Assembly (NCBI RefSeq): GCF_002879855.1
Contig: NZ_PNYB01000021.1
Location: 1-64,000, forward strand
DNA from: Trinickia soli
GTDB lineage: Bacteria; Pseudomonadota; Gammaproteobacteria; Burkholderiales; Burkholderiaceae
Length of the DNA: 64,000 nucleotides
Direction: 5' to 3'
Below, piece after piece: positions 17,087-28,617 of the stretch. Under the pieces are notes generated by a model. It did not search any database and was not told the DNA's origin. It saw only the letters and a program-made list of their open reading frames with translations. Both the position numbers and the translations under genes were made by a program. Positions within the stretch are counted from its first letter, which is position 1. Each line of letters begins with the position of its first letter.

Positions 17087-17962
17087 CTATTGCAGCTGTT
17101 CCACGAAACGCTCGAGCGCCGGATTGTGGTGCTCCGCGACAAAGCAGAATTCGAGCGGCAGGGGCACCGACAGATCCTGCAATTCGACAAAACGCACCCG
17201 GGCAGGCGGCCGGTCGCGATTGGCCGCGTTCACGATAGCCGCACCCATCCCCGCGGAGACCAGTGAAAGAATGGCGGTTTCCGTAGACGCTTCCTGTCTG
17301 ATATCGAGCGTGAGCCCTCGTTCGGCACAGGCGGACAACAGGCGGTCGTAATACGCCGGGTAGACGCGACGCGCGAACGCGATGAACGGCATGCCGACGA
17401 GTTCACGAGCGGCGACAGCCCCGGCGCAGCCGTGGGGCCACGCTTCGGGCACCGCCAGCACCACGTTCTGATCGAGCACATGCACGCTGCCGACTCCTTC
17501 CGGGATCGCGCCGAAACGGTAGCAGAAACCGCCGTCGAGCCGTCCCGCGGCCAACGCGTCGAACTGTTCAGGCGTGTTCATCGGCGTGAGTTCGAGCGCA
17601 ACATCGGGCGCGGCTTGCTCGAAAGCGCGCAACGCCCGCGAAACGATGCCGCTCCATACCGCGTTCTCGACGAAGCCGATGCGCAAGGACCCCTGCATGC
17701 CGGAGGCGATACGGCGCGCGAGCCGGTTCGCGGCATCAACACGGGCGAGGATCTCGCGCGCTTGCGTCAGATACGCTTCGCCCGCGGGCGTCAGCGTCAA
17801 TCCGCGCGGCGTGCGTTCGAACAACGCCGCGCCGATCGCTTCTTCGAGATCCTGTATCTGCCGGGAGATTGCCGGTTGCGTGACGTGCAATTGCTCGGAT
17901 GCCGCCCGCACGCCTCGCAACTCGGCAACGGCGATGAAATAGCGAAGATGCCGAAGTTCCAT
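17087..17962 (-). CDS. LysR-family transcriptional regulator
   Basis: This 291-residue protein starts MELRHLRYFIAVAELRGVRA and carries the LysR winged helix (HVTQPAISRQIQDLEEAIGA), followed by an effector domain with SLRIGFVENAVWSG and a substrate-binding-like core. ATG 17962 begins the conserved helix; the longer frame to 18016 lacks family similarity. It is divergent from acnB and upstream of the DoeB-like/MBL pair in the same direction, with a 111-base gap. It more likely regulates that pair than acnB, but either is possible. Confidence 0.9.
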   Translation of the reverse strand: MELRHLRYFIAVAELRGVRAASEQLHVTQPAISRQIQDLEEAIGAALFERTPRGLTLTPAGEAYLTQAREILARVDAANRLARRIASGMQGSLRIGFVENAVWSGIVSRALRAFEQAAPDVALELTPMNTPEQFDALAAGRLDGGFCYRFGAIPEGVGSVHVLDQNVVLAVPEAWPHGCAGAVAARELVGMPFIAFARRVYPAYYDRLLSACAERGLTLDIRQEASTETAILSLVSAGMGAAIVNAANRDRPPARVRFVELQDLSVPLPLEFCFVAEHHNPALERFVEQLQ

Positions 17963-18062
17963 GCTCGTTTTAGACAGGTGCTGTTGTCCGCGATGATCGC
18001 ACAGTCGTGCCCCCACACCCTACATCGACACTCATGACGGCGCCGATCAACTGCCGTGTTGA

Positions 18063-18083
18063 GTCTTATATAAGACATAAGAC
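18063..18083. promoter_or_regulatory. 14-bp palindrome with extra half-site upstream of acnB
   Basis: GTCTTATATAAGAC (18063-18076) is a perfect palindrome, followed at once by ATAAGAC (18077-18083), a direct copy of its right half. It lies 112 bases before the acnB start. A palindrome of this form fits a dimeric GntR-family repressor of TCA-cycle or propionate genes; I recall similar TCTTATATAAGA sites in betaproteobacteria but could not check. Confidence 0.55.
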
Positions 18084-18194
18084 ATTTGACGTCGCTGGGC
18101 GTTGGAACTAGAATCGCGGTCGAAGCTGTGCTGGCAACCGCACGCGGCGTGCCCCAGGCCTCCCTTTGAACCGCAATACCAGCAGGTGGTCCCC

Positions 18195-20780
18195 ATGCTT
18201 GAAAACTTTCGTGCTCACGTAGCCGCACGCGCTGCGCTCGGCATTCCTCCCCTCCCGCTGACGGCCGAGCAGACCGCCGAGCTGGTCGAACTGCTGATGA
18301 ATCCGCCCGCCGGCGAAGAGCAAACGCTGGTCGACCTGATCACGCATCGCGTGCCCGCCGGTGTGGACGAGGCCGCTCGCGTGAAGGCGGGTTTCCTGGC
18401 CGCGGTCGCCAAAGGCGAGACCGTCTGCGCGCTGATCTCGCGCACGCGCGCCACCGAACTGCTCGGCACGATGCTCGGCGGCTACAACATCCAGCCGCTG
18501 ATCGAGCTGCTGGCAGACGCCGAAGTGGGTGTCGCGGCCGCTGATGCGCTGAAGAAAACCCTCCTGATGTTCGATCAATTCCACGACGTCAAGGAATTGG
18601 CCGATAAGGGCAACGCCAACGCCCGCGCCGTCATGCAAAGCTGGGCCGACGGCGAATGGTTCACGAGCCGCCCGGAAGTGCCCCAAAGCCTGACAATCAC
18701 TGTCTTCAAGGTGCCGGGCGAAACCAATACCGACGATCTGTCGCCGGCCCCGGATGCCACCACGCGTCCCGACATCCCGCTGCACGCGCTCGCGATGCTG
18801 AAGAATGCGCGTCCCGGCATCACGCCGGAAGAGGACGGCAAGCGCGGCCCGGTCAGGTTCATCGAATCGCTGAAGGAAAAGGGTCATCTGGTTGCCTACG
18901 TAGGCGACGTGGTCGGCACCGGCTCCTCGCGCAAGTCCGCCACCAACTCGGTGCTCTGGTTCACGGGCCAAGACATTCCCTTCATTCCGAACAAGCGCTT
19001 CGGCGGTGTGTGTCTGGGCGGCAAGATCGCTCCGATCTTCTACAACACGATGGAAGACGCCGGCGCGCTGCCGATCGAACTCGATGTGTCGAAGATGGAA
19101 ATGGGCGATGTCGTCGAGCTGCGTCCCTACGAGGGCAAGGCGCTGAAAAACGGTGAAGTGATTGCCGAATTCCAGGTCAAGTCCGACGTGCTGTTCGACG
19201 AGGTGCGCGCCGGCGGCCGCATTCCCCTGATCGTCGGCCGCGGTTTGACGGCCAAGGCACGCGAGGCGCTGGGCTTGCCTGCGTCTACGCTGTTCCGCCT
19301 GCCGCAACAGCCGGCCGATAGCGGCAAGGGCTTCTCGCTCGCTCAGAAGATGGTCGGCCGTGCCTGCGGCTTGCCGGAAGGCCAGGGCGTGCGGCCGGGC
19401 ACGTACTGCGAACCGAAGATGACGTCGGTGGGCTCGCAAGACACGACCGGCCCGATGACGCGCGACGAATTGAAGGACTTGGCGTGCCTGGGCTTCTCGG
19501 CCGATCTCGTCATGCAGTCGTTCTGCCATACGGCAGCCTATCCGAAGCCGGTGGACGTGAAGACGCACCGCACGCTCCCTGATTTCATCAGCACGCGCGG
19601 CGGCATTGCGCTGCGCCCCGGCGACGGCGTGATTCACTCCTGGCTGAACCGGATGCTGCTGCCCGACACGGTGGGCACTGGCGGCGATTCGCACACGCGC
19701 TTCCCGATCGGCATCAGTTTCCCGGCCGGTTCAGGGCTCGTTGCGTTTGCGGCCGCCACCGGCACGATGCCGCTCGACATGCCCGAATCGGTGCTGGTGC
19801 GCTTCAAGGGCAAGATGCAACCGGGCGTGACGTTGCGCGATCTCGTCAATGCGATCCCGCTCTATGCCATCAAGCAAGGCATGCTGACGGTGGCCAAGCA
19901 AGGCAAGAAGAACATCTTCTCGGGCCGCATTCTCGAAATCGAAGGCCTGCCCGACCTGAAGGTCGAGCAAGCGTTCGAATTGTCGGATGCGTCGGCCGAG
20001 CGTTCGGCCGCGGGTTGCACGGTGCACCTCAACAAGGAACCGATCATCGAATATCTGAACAGCAACGTCACGCTGCTGAAGTGGATGATCGCCGAGGGCT
20101 ACCAAGACCCGCGCAGCCTGCAGCGCCGCATCCAAGCGATGGAGCAGTGGTTGGCCGATCCGCAACTGTTGTCGCCCGATGCGGACGCCGAGTACGCGGC
20201 CGTCATCGAAATCGACCTCGCCGACATTCACGAGCCGATCGTCGCCTGCCCGAACGATCCGGATGATGTGAAGACGCTGTCCGACGTGGCCGGCAACAAG
20301 ATCGACGAAGTCTTCATCGGCTCGTGCATGACGAACATCGGTCACTTCCGTGCCGCATCGAAGCTGCTCGAAGGCAAGCGCGACATCCCGGTCAAGCTGT
20401 GGGTGGCCCCGCCGACCAAGATGGACCAGAAGCAACTGACCGAAGAGGGCCACTACGGCGTCTTCGGCACTGCCGGCGCTCGTACTGAAATGCCGGGCTG
20501 CTCACTGTGCATGGGCAATCAGGCACAAGTGCGCGAAGGCGCGACGGTCATGTCGACCTCGACCCGCAATTTCCCGAACCGGCTGGGTAAAAACACGAAC
20601 GTGTACCTTGGCTCCGCCGAATTGGCAGCAATCTGCTCGCGTCTGGGCCGGATCCCGACCAAGGACGAGTACATGGCCGATATGGGCGTGCTCACCGCCA
20701 ACGGCGACCAGATCTACAAGTACATGAACTTCGACCAGATCGAAGACTTCAAGGAAGTCGCCAGTACTGTGACGATGTAA
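18195..20780 (+). CDS. acnB: Aconitate hydratase B
   Basis: This 861-residue protein is bifunctional AcnB (citrate to isocitrate; also 2-methylisocitrate dehydratase), close to the 865 residues of E. coli AcnB. The N-terminal HEAT-like domain (1-160), the swivel domain and the catalytic core are in AcnB order. The [4Fe-4S] ligands are in [10 protein letters not shown] and [30 protein letters not shown] is the substrate loop. The start [20 protein letters not shown] is the normal AcnB N-terminus. A LysR gene is divergent, a palindrome lies upstream, and an intrinsic terminator follows. Confidence 0.97.
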   Translation: MLENFRAHVAARAALGIPPLPLTAEQTAELVELLMNPPAGEEQTLVDLITHRVPAGVDEAARVKAGFLAAVAKGETVCALISRTRATELLGTMLGGYNIQPLIELLADAEVGVAAADALKKTLLMFDQFHDVKELADKGNANARAVMQSWADGEWFTSRPEVPQSLTITVFKVPGETNTDDLSPAPDATTRPDIPLHALAMLKNARPGITPEEDGKRGPVRFIESLKEKGHLVAYVGDVVGTGSSRKSATNSVLWFTGQDIPFIPNKRFGGVCLGGKIAPIFYNTMEDAGALPIELDVSKMEMGDVVELRPYEGKALKNGEVIAEFQVKSDVLFDEVRAGGRIPLIVGRGLTAKAREALGLPASTLFRLPQQPADSGKGFSLAQKMVGRACGLPEGQGVRPGTYCEPKMTSVGSQDTTGPMTRDELKDLACLGFSADLVMQSFCHTAAYPKPVDVKTHRTLPDFISTRGGIALRPGDGVIHSWLNRMLLPDTVGTGGDSHTRFPIGISFPAGSGLVAFAAATGTMPLDMPESVLVRFKGKMQPGVTLRDLVNAIPLYAIKQGMLTVAKQGKKNIFSGRILEIEGLPDLKVEQAFELSDASAERSAAGCTVHLNKEPIIEYLNSNVTLLKWMIAEGYQDPRSLQRRIQAMEQWLADPQLLSPDADAEYAAVIEIDLADIHEPIVACPNDPDDVKTLSDVAGNKIDEVFIGSCMTNIGHFRAASKLLEGKRDIPVKLWVAPPTKMDQKQLTEEGHYGVFGTAGARTEMPGCSLCMGNQAQVREGATVMSTSTRNFPNRLGKNTNVYLGSAELAAICSRLGRIPTKDEYMADMGVLTANGDQIYKYMNFDQIEDFKEVASTVTM

Positions 20781-20828
20781 GGACGCAGTCGGGCTACGGG
20801 GCGTTTCTTCGTAGTCGCACGACGCAAT

Positions 20829-20865
20829 GGCACCGCAGGCTGATCGCTTGCGGTGCCTTTTTTTT
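20829..20865 (+). terminator. Rho-independent terminator of acnB
   Basis: GGCACCGCA (20829-20837) pairs perfectly with TGCGGTGCC (20849-20857), and eight T residues follow directly (20858-20865). This is the clearest intrinsic terminator in the window. It separates acnB from the convergent MFS gene. Confidence 0.92.
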
Positions 20866-20920
20866 ATGTCATTGCGGCTGCCGCATCAGCGAATACCGGG
20901 TCGGCGATCGAGGACCCCGT

Positions 20921-22147
20921 TCAACGTCCTTGCGTCTCGAGACAGGCACGACCCACCAATTGCGCCGCCTTGCGATCGGCGCTTCGCTGCGACAAGCATG
21001 CTGCGGCCCAAACGCCCAGGCCTGCAAGGGCGAGCAGCGCACCGACCCATCCCGGCGAAGTCCAGCCGAAGCCGCCGGCGATCGCCAGTCCGCCAAGAAA
21101 CGGCCCCAATGCATTGGCCGTGTTGAAAGCGGAATGATTGAGCGAAGCGGCGAGGCTTTGCGCGTCTTCGGCAACGTCCATCAAGCGCGTTTGCAACACC
21201 GTGCCGAGCGCACCGCCCACGCCGATCAGAAAAACGTCCGCTGCAATGGCCCAGATGTTCGACGCAGCGAGCGGAAAAACGAGCAGCGTCAGTGCGCTCC
21301 ACACGAGCAGGAGCCCGGCCGTGCGCATCACCGAGCGATCCGCGAACATCGGCACGACGATGTTGCCGAGCGTCATCCCGATGCCGAACACACTGAGCAC
21401 GAGCGATGCGGTACCCACTTGAGCGTGCGTGACCGAGGCCAGCACATTGGCCAGATACGTATAGACGGCGAATAAACCGCCGAAGCCGATCGCGCCGATG
21501 CCGAGCGTGTACCAGACCTGCGAGCGCCTCAAAGCGCCCAGTTCGCGCAGCGGACTCGCGTCGGCGGCTGCCGGCGTAGACGGCGCCCACAGACGCACGC
21601 ATGTCATCGTGACCACGCCCATCGCTGCCGCGAAGCCGAAGCTCCAGCGCCAGCCGACCGCATGGCCGAGCCAGTTTGCGAAAGGCACGCCGACGATCGT
21701 GGCAACGGTGAGCCCGAGGAACATGCGGCCGACGGCGACCGTGCGGCGATTCTCAGGTACAAGCGAGGTCGCGACGAGCGCCGCGACGCCGAAATAGGCA
21801 CCGTGCGGCAATCCGCTGATAAAGCGGAAGACGAGCATCCAGTGGTAGCTCGGCGCGACCGCGCTTAGCGTATTGCCCGCGGCGAATAGGGCCATCAACC
21901 CGATCAACAGGTCGCGACGATCGAGCCGCGCGCCGAGCACGGCCAGCGCTGGAGCGCCGACCACCACGCCAAGTGCGTAGGCGCTGATCACATGACCGGC
22001 AACGGGTGCGCTGATGCCCAGCCCTTGCGCGAACAGCGGCAGCACGCTCATCGTCGCGAATTCGGTCGTACCGATCGCGAAGCCCCCAACGGCTAACGCG
22101 AGGAGAACCCAGGCCGTCTTGTTCTGTGCTGCTTCATGTTGGTGCAT
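20921..22147 (-). CDS. MFS transporter, DHA1 (AraJ-like) family
   Basis: This 408-residue inner-membrane protein has 12 predicted hydrophobic segments. The N-terminal wording AVGGFAIGTTEFATMSVLPLFAQGL is the AraJ/YdhP-like proton-driven efflux signature. The loop between helices 2 and 3 carries GARLDRRDLL (GX3DRxxR type). The next conserved block is FRFISGLPHGAYFGVAALVA. Relatives export sugars, purine nucleosides or drugs; the substrate here is unknown. It is convergent with acnB and is not part of an evident operon. Confidence 0.9.
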   Translation of the reverse strand: MHQHEAAQNKTAWVLLALAVGGFAIGTTEFATMSVLPLFAQGLGISAPVAGHVISAYALGVVVGAPALAVLGARLDRRDLLIGLMALFAAGNTLSAVAPSYHWMLVFRFISGLPHGAYFGVAALVATSLVPENRRTVAVGRMFLGLTVATIVGVPFANWLGHAVGWRWSFGFAAAMGVVTMTCVRLWAPSTPAAADASPLRELGALRRSQVWYTLGIGAIGFGGLFAVYTYLANVLASVTHAQVGTASLVLSVFGIGMTLGNIVVPMFADRSVMRTAGLLLVWSALTLLVFPLAASNIWAIAADVFLIGVGGALGTVLQTRLMDVAEDAQSLAASLNHSAFNTANALGPFLGGLAIAGGFGWTSPGWVGALLALAGLGVWAAACLSQRSADRKAAQLVGRACLETQGR

Positions 22148-22286
22148 CGTTCGCTGCCGCCGTCAAACTGGGTTAACCCGCAAAGCGGCCATTCTAGCGG
22201 TGGGGCGGAAATTTCGCTCGGCGCGCGATGAAGCAGCCTGGTTCAAGGCGTCAAGGGGGCATCGATCTTCATCGAGCCGGGCGCCC

Positions 22287-24989
22287 TCAGGGGGCTCCCG
22301 ATGGTGTCCCCTGCCGTGGATCGCGTGTATTGGGCGTATCGGGAGTATCGGAGATGTCCGGCGTTGGGGTGGGCGACGATCCCGCCCCCGCCGGTGGGAA
22401 CCCACCGCGCGCGCGCGATGCGCCCGAATCGGGCGGCAGGATGGTCGGCGCAAGCTGTGGCGCTACACCGCCCACTGCGCCCGGAGCGGTTAGGCCCGAT
22501 GCCGCCGCACCCGACGCCGACTCCGGCACGCTGCTCGCCGGCGCCCCGAGCAGAGGAGGAACGGACGCAGGCAACGGCGCGGACGCTTGCGAGGGCGAAG
22601 GTGCCGAACCTGGGACGGCCGCCGACGCGGGCGCTACGGCCGATGCCGGCGCGGACGGTGCGGACGGTGCGGACGGCACGGACGGCGCAACCGGACTGAC
22701 CGCCCGAGGCGCATGATGCACCGGAGCGGGCGCCGTCGGGGCGTGAACCTTCGTCCCGGACAGCCATGCCATCCACGCACGTAGCTTGTCGCGGAACACA
22801 TCGAACGCGCCGGGCTGCACTTCGGTGTCGAAGCGCGCGCGCGAGTCGATCAGTCGCGCACGCAACGCTCGCTGATAGAAGTCGCCGACGATCGGCAGTG
22901 CGCTGTGCGCGCCTTCGCCCCAGTAATTGCCGCCGAGCGTCACGCGGCCGTCGTCGAACCCGACCCATGCCCCGGCGACAAGCTGCGGATGCATGAGGAT
23001 GAACCATCCGTCCGTATTGTCCTGCGTCGTGCCGGTCTTGCCTGCTACATCCGCGTGGATGCCGAAGCGCGAGCGAATGCTCGCTCCGGTGCCGCGATTG
23101 ACGACGTCGCGCATCACGTCGATCAGCGTGCGGTCGGCCGCTACCGGCAGTGCCTGTTCGGGCTCGGCCGCATCGAATTGCGCGAGTACGTGTCCATCGT
23201 GATCTGCGATGCTCGTAACCATGCGGGGCTCGAGATACGCGCCGTCGTTCGCGATCGTCGCGTAGGCCGACACCATCTCCTTGACGGTGACCGGACTCGT
23301 GCCGAGCGCGAGCGACGGCACAGGATCGAGCTTGCTGTCGCGCACGCCCATCGTTTGTGCAAGGCGCGCGACGCGCTCGGCCCCGACCTGCTCGACCAAT
23401 TGCGCAGTAATGCGGTTGCGCGAGTAAGCAAGCGCGTCGCGCAGCGTCATCGGCTTGCCGCTCGGCGGCACGTCGTCATCGGGACGCCAGATTTCACCAC
23501 CCTTGAGCGGAATCTCAACCGGTTGATCGATATAGGTATCGGTTGGCTTTGCGCCGGCCGCGAACGCTGCGCCATAGACAAACGGCTTGAACGTCGAGCC
23601 GGGTTGGCGGCGCGACTGTTGGACGTGATCGAACGGCTCTTCGCTGAAATCGCGACTGCCTACCCAGGCTTTGATCTGTCCGTTACGTGGATCGATGGCG
23701 AGAAAGCCCGCCTGTATTTCGGTTTTGTCGTGGCACAAATTGCGCATGAAACTGCGATCCGCGCCGAGCCGCTTCAGTGCATCGCTTTCGCTGAGCCCCG
23801 CGGCTCGCGCGCTGCGATAGTCGGGGGATTCGCGCATGAACGTCCTGAACAGGTCATTCGTTGGCGAACAGCCCGCGCGGCCGCTCCATTGTCCGTTCGC
23901 AATCGACTGCAACTGTCTGCCCTGCCACGCGACGGCGGCGGTGGCCATCGCCTGCAGCCGCGCATCGATCGTCGTATGAACGATCAGGCCGTCAGAGTAA
24001 ATGTTGTAGTCGTTGGCATCGGCCCAGCCGATCAGCCATTTGCGCAGCTGTTGCGCGAAATGCGGTGCGGGCCCGGGGGGCTCGACCTGACGCTCGAAAT
24101 CGACGGAAAGCGGCTTGGTCTTCAGTTTCTCGTAGGTGGCAGCCGACAACCGACCGTACTTGACCATCTGCCCCAGCACGGTATTGCGCCTCTGCAGCGC
24201 GCGCTCGGGGTTGATCACGGGGTTGTAGTAACTGTTGCCCTTGAGCATGCCCGTGAGCGTCGCGGCTTCGAGAATGTCGAGCTCATGGGCCGATTTGCCG
24301 AAGTACGTACGAGCCGCCATCTCTACGCCATAGGCGTTGTAAAGGAACGGCACCGTGTTCAGATAGGTCTCGAGAATTTGATCCTTGCTGTAGGCCATCT
24401 CGATCTTTTCCGCGGTGATGGCTTCCTTGATCTTGCGCGTGAGCGTGGGCGCGCGCCCTACTTCGTCGGGGTACAGGTTGCGCGCGAGCTGCTGCGTGAT
24501 GGTCGAGCCGCCTTGGCGGTTGCCGCCGAACGTATGCAGTGCCGCCGAAGCGGTGCGCTTCCAGTCAATACCGTGATGCTGGTAGAAGCGATGATCTTCA
24601 GTCGAGATCAGCGCATCGATCATGTGCGGCGAGATCTGTTTCAGCGTCACCCATTCGCGATTGGACGGCTTGAACTCCGCCAACAGCTTGCCGTCCGCCG
24701 AGAGGATCTGTGCCGGCCGATCGACGCGCGCTTTGCGGATGTCGCTGATGCTTGGCGTGAACGGAATCAATGCGAGCACGTACAGCACGACAAGCGCCGG
24801 TGGCGTGGCCAGCGCAAGCAGGACGCCGCGCCGGGTCGGATGACGGGCGTGACGCCATAGGGCGGTTGCCGCGCGTTTGGTCAAATCGATGAGGAAACCG
24901 GTCAGCGCCACCGCGAGATGCGCGCATGCCTTCGCCAATCGGGCCACGCGGCCGGCCCATTTGGTGCGGAAATCACGTACGGTCGTCAT
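22287..24989 (-). CDS. Class A penicillin-binding protein (transglycosylase/transpeptidase) with long low-complexity tail
   Basis: The 900-residue protein polymerises and crosslinks peptidoglycan in the periplasm. A short cytoplasmic part and one membrane anchor (about 55-77) precede a GT51 domain with catalytic Glu131 in TEDHRFYQHHG and the GSTITQQLARN motif. The transpeptidase domain carries Ser465-Thr-Phe-Lys468, SRN (523-525) and KTGT (651-654), so both active sites look intact. Residues from about 749 to 900 are an Ala/Pro/Ser-rich tail with SAP and TPDTPNT repeats, encoded partly by 9-bp DNA repeats near 22650-22690. It stands alone, divergent from the cNMP-flavoprotein gene. Confidence 0.93.
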   Translation of the reverse strand: MTTVRDFRTKWAGRVARLAKACAHLAVALTGFLIDLTKRAATALWRHARHPTRRGVLLALATPPALVVLYVLALIPFTPSISDIRKARVDRPAQILSADGKLLAEFKPSNREWVTLKQISPHMIDALISTEDHRFYQHHGIDWKRTASAALHTFGGNRQGGSTITQQLARNLYPDEVGRAPTLTRKIKEAITAEKIEMAYSKDQILETYLNTVPFLYNAYGVEMAARTYFGKSAHELDILEAATLTGMLKGNSYYNPVINPERALQRRNTVLGQMVKYGRLSAATYEKLKTKPLSVDFERQVEPPGPAPHFAQQLRKWLIGWADANDYNIYSDGLIVHTTIDARLQAMATAAVAWQGRQLQSIANGQWSGRAGCSPTNDLFRTFMRESPDYRSARAAGLSESDALKRLGADRSFMRNLCHDKTEIQAGFLAIDPRNGQIKAWVGSRDFSEEPFDHVQQSRRQPGSTFKPFVYGAAFAAGAKPTDTYIDQPVEIPLKGGEIWRPDDDVPPSGKPMTLRDALAYSRNRITAQLVEQVGAERVARLAQTMGVRDSKLDPVPSLALGTSPVTVKEMVSAYATIANDGAYLEPRMVTSIADHDGHVLAQFDAAEPEQALPVAADRTLIDVMRDVVNRGTGASIRSRFGIHADVAGKTGTTQDNTDGWFILMHPQLVAGAWVGFDDGRVTLGGNYWGEGAHSALPIVGDFYQRALRARLIDSRARFDTEVQPGAFDVFRDKLRAWMAWLSGTKVHAPTAPAPVHHAPRAVSPVAPSVPSAPSAPSAPASAVAPASAAVPGSAPSPSQASAPLPASVPPLLGAPASSVPESASGAAASGLTAPGAVGGVAPQLAPTILPPDSGASRARGGFPPAGAGSSPTPTPDISDTPDTPNTRDPRQGTPSGAP

Positions 24990-25193
24990 GAATCTTTACG
25001 TCGCGCTGCCGGCGCGCCAGCCTGAAAAGGCTGCATGGTAGCAAACGAAGCAGCGCGTCCCGGCAGCGGCCGACTTGAACGACGGTATCCGGCGAACCTT
25101 GCTAAGCTGGCGCTGCTCGTTCGCAGCAGCACCGGCGATCGAGCGAAGGCGCGCCGTTGCGGCGCGACGTCGACGCACCTGTCAGGGTCAATC

Positions 25194-26921
25194 ATGAACA
25201 GCTCAGAGCAGCTTGCTCCCGCGGCGCCGGTCTCCCCCGACGACGATGCGCCCTTTTCATCGCTCGAACATCGGCGGCATCAATTGTTTCCGAAGCTGTC
25301 GTCGGCCGAAATCGCCAGCCTGCGACGCTTCGCCAGCCCGAGATCGTACAAAGCCGGCGACTATCTGTTCGAGGCGGGACGGGTGGGGCCGGGCCTCTTT
25401 CTGTTGCTGGAAGGACACGTGCGCGTCTGCTCGCGCGACCAAGCGGGCGGCTTGCGGATCATTGCCGAGCACAATGAAGCCGGCGGCTTCATGGCGGAAA
25501 TTGCTCAGCTTTCGGGTAAGCCGTCGCTCGTCGACGGGGTGGCCGTGACCGACTGCGAGACGCTGCTCGTCGTCCCGGCGAAGCTGCGTGCGCTGATCGT
25601 GGCCGACGCCCAACTGGGCGAGCGCATCATGCGCGCGCTGATATTGCGGCGGCTCGGATTGATCGAGCAGGGCGTGGGGCCGATCATCGTCGGCGACGGC
25701 GGCGATGGGCGTGTCATTGCGCTGCAAGGTTTCTTGCGCCGAAACGGCCATCCGTCCACGGTGCTCGACGCGCGTCATAACGAGGAAGCGGTCGCGCTCC
25801 TATCCGGTATGACGGTCGGGCCGCAAGATTTTCCGCTCGTGTTTTGCCCGGACGGTTCCGTTCTGCGCGGGCCCGACGAAGTGCAACTGGCAACCTGTCT
25901 GGGGCTCGTGCCGTCGTTCGAGTCGGCGGGCGTCTACGATGTCGCGATCGTCGGTGCGGGTCCGGCAGGACTCGCCGCGGCGGTGTATGCGGCCACCGAA
26001 GGCCTGTCCGTCGCGGTGTTCGATCAGCGCGCGCCGGGAGGACAAGCGGGCGCGAGCGCGCGCATCGAAAATTATCTAGGCTTCCCGACGGGCATCTCTG
26101 GGCAGGCGTTGGCCGCGCGAGCCTACCAGCAGGCGCTGAAGTTCGGCGCCCATCTCGCCATTCCCGGCCAGGTCGCCACTGTGGAGCGGAAGGACGACCG
26201 CTTCGTGCTCGCGCTCGCCGACGGCCAACGCGTCGACGCCCGCACGGTGGTCGTCGCAAGCGGGGCCGCGTATCGCAAGCCGCCCGTGGCCGGTCTCGCT
26301 CGTTTCGAAGGTTGCGGCATCTACTACTGGGCCTCGCCGATCGAAGCCAAACTCGTGAAAGGGCAGGACATCGTGCTGATCGGCGGCGGCAATTCCGCAG
26401 GTCAAGCCATCGTCTTCCTCGCCAATTTTGCGCGCAGCATTCGTGTGTTGATTCGCGCGCAGTCGCTCGATACGAGCATGTCCCGGTATCTGATCGACCG
26501 AATCGGCGCGCTGCCGAACGTGTCCATCTGCGACAGCTGTTCGCTCGAAGCGCTCGAAGGCGACGAGGCCGGGCTGGCGCGCGTCATCATTCGGCGCGGC
26601 GCAGATCAGGAAATCATCGCGTCGCGGCACTTGTTCCTGTTCATCGGCGCCGATCCGAAAACCGATTGGCTCGCGTCGAGCGGCGTCGAGCTCGATCGTC
26701 ACGGCTTCGTCATGACGGGTTTCACGGGCAAGGGTGCGCCAGCCGGCGCAGGGCGCGTTTCGTATCCGTTGCAAACCAGCGTGCCGGGCATGTTCGCGAT
26801 CGGCGACGTGCGCTCGGAATCCGCGAAGCGGGTCGCGGCTGCGGTCGGCGACGGCGCCGCGGTCATCGCCCAGATTCATGGTTATCTGGGCGCATTGAAG
26901 GACGCGGCGAAGCCTGCCTGA
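25194..26921 (+). CDS. Cyclic-nucleotide-binding domain fused to thioredoxin-reductase-like flavoprotein
   Basis: The 575-residue protein has a Crp-type cNMP fold at about 25-145 (KAGDYLFEAGRVGPGLFLLL and a GGFMAEIAQLSGKPSLVDG loop). A thioredoxin-like segment without CxxC follows (165-235). An FAD/NAD(P)H oxidoreductase like TrxB follows from 248, with GAGPAGLAAA at 254-263, VLIGGGNSAGQA and the C-terminal FAIGDVRSESAKRVAAAVGDGA. The place of the TrxR CxxC reads GCGIYYWASPIEAKLV, so the redox-active cysteines are missing and it cannot reduce thioredoxin in the usual way. Ferredoxin/flavodoxin reductase-like activity is possible. ATG 25194 has AGGG upstream. Confidence 0.88.
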   Translation: MNSSEQLAPAAPVSPDDDAPFSSLEHRRHQLFPKLSSAEIASLRRFASPRSYKAGDYLFEAGRVGPGLFLLLEGHVRVCSRDQAGGLRIIAEHNEAGGFMAEIAQLSGKPSLVDGVAVTDCETLLVVPAKLRALIVADAQLGERIMRALILRRLGLIEQGVGPIIVGDGGDGRVIALQGFLRRNGHPSTVLDARHNEEAVALLSGMTVGPQDFPLVFCPDGSVLRGPDEVQLATCLGLVPSFESAGVYDVAIVGAGPAGLAAAVYAATEGLSVAVFDQRAPGGQAGASARIENYLGFPTGISGQALAARAYQQALKFGAHLAIPGQVATVERKDDRFVLALADGQRVDARTVVVASGAAYRKPPVAGLARFEGCGIYYWASPIEAKLVKGQDIVLIGGGNSAGQAIVFLANFARSIRVLIRAQSLDTSMSRYLIDRIGALPNVSICDSCSLEALEGDEAGLARVIIRRGADQEIIASRHLFLFIGADPKTDWLASSGVELDRHGFVMTGFTGKGAPAGAGRVSYPLQTSVPGMFAIGDVRSESAKRVAAAVGDGAAVIAQIHGYLGALKDAAKPA

Positions 26922-27110
26922 CCGCCGGGCCGACGTGCAAGCGAGGGCGCGAACCGACACCGCGCAGGCGGGGCAACGCCCCAACTGCGCTGGCCCCCTC
27001 GCGCACGGGCTACAATAGCGGTTTGCGCGGCATCGATGTCCCATCGGGGCGGCGCCGGCGCGGGCTCCAGACGGCCAGTTTGCTCGATTCCACCTCCATT
27101 CCTCGATTGA

Positions 27111-28457
<1,347 letters not shown>

Positions 28458-28460
28458 GCC

Positions 28461-28478
28461 CGGCCGGCATTCCGGCCG
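28461..28478 (+). terminator. GC-rich hairpin after argG
   Basis: CGGCCGG (28461-28467) and CCGGCCG (28472-28478) form a perfect 7-bp stem with a CATT loop, 3 bases after the argG stop. No U-run follows, so termination would be partial at best. Confidence 0.4.
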
Positions 28479-28617
28479 CGCAATCGGGCGGCCTGGCGAA
28501 GGTGACGTGCGGTTCCCGACCGCGCATCATCTTCGCGCCTCACTGCTGTTTCGGCCGCTTGCGGCTGCGTCGCAAGCGCCATCATCGATCCCTCGAATGC
28601 GGCTCGGAGCGACGCCT

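Noticed and set aside
18108-19694. A 528-codon frame opposite acnB
   Set aside because: acnB is unmistakable on the plus strand and the shadow is full of Arg/Gln/His low-complexity runs.
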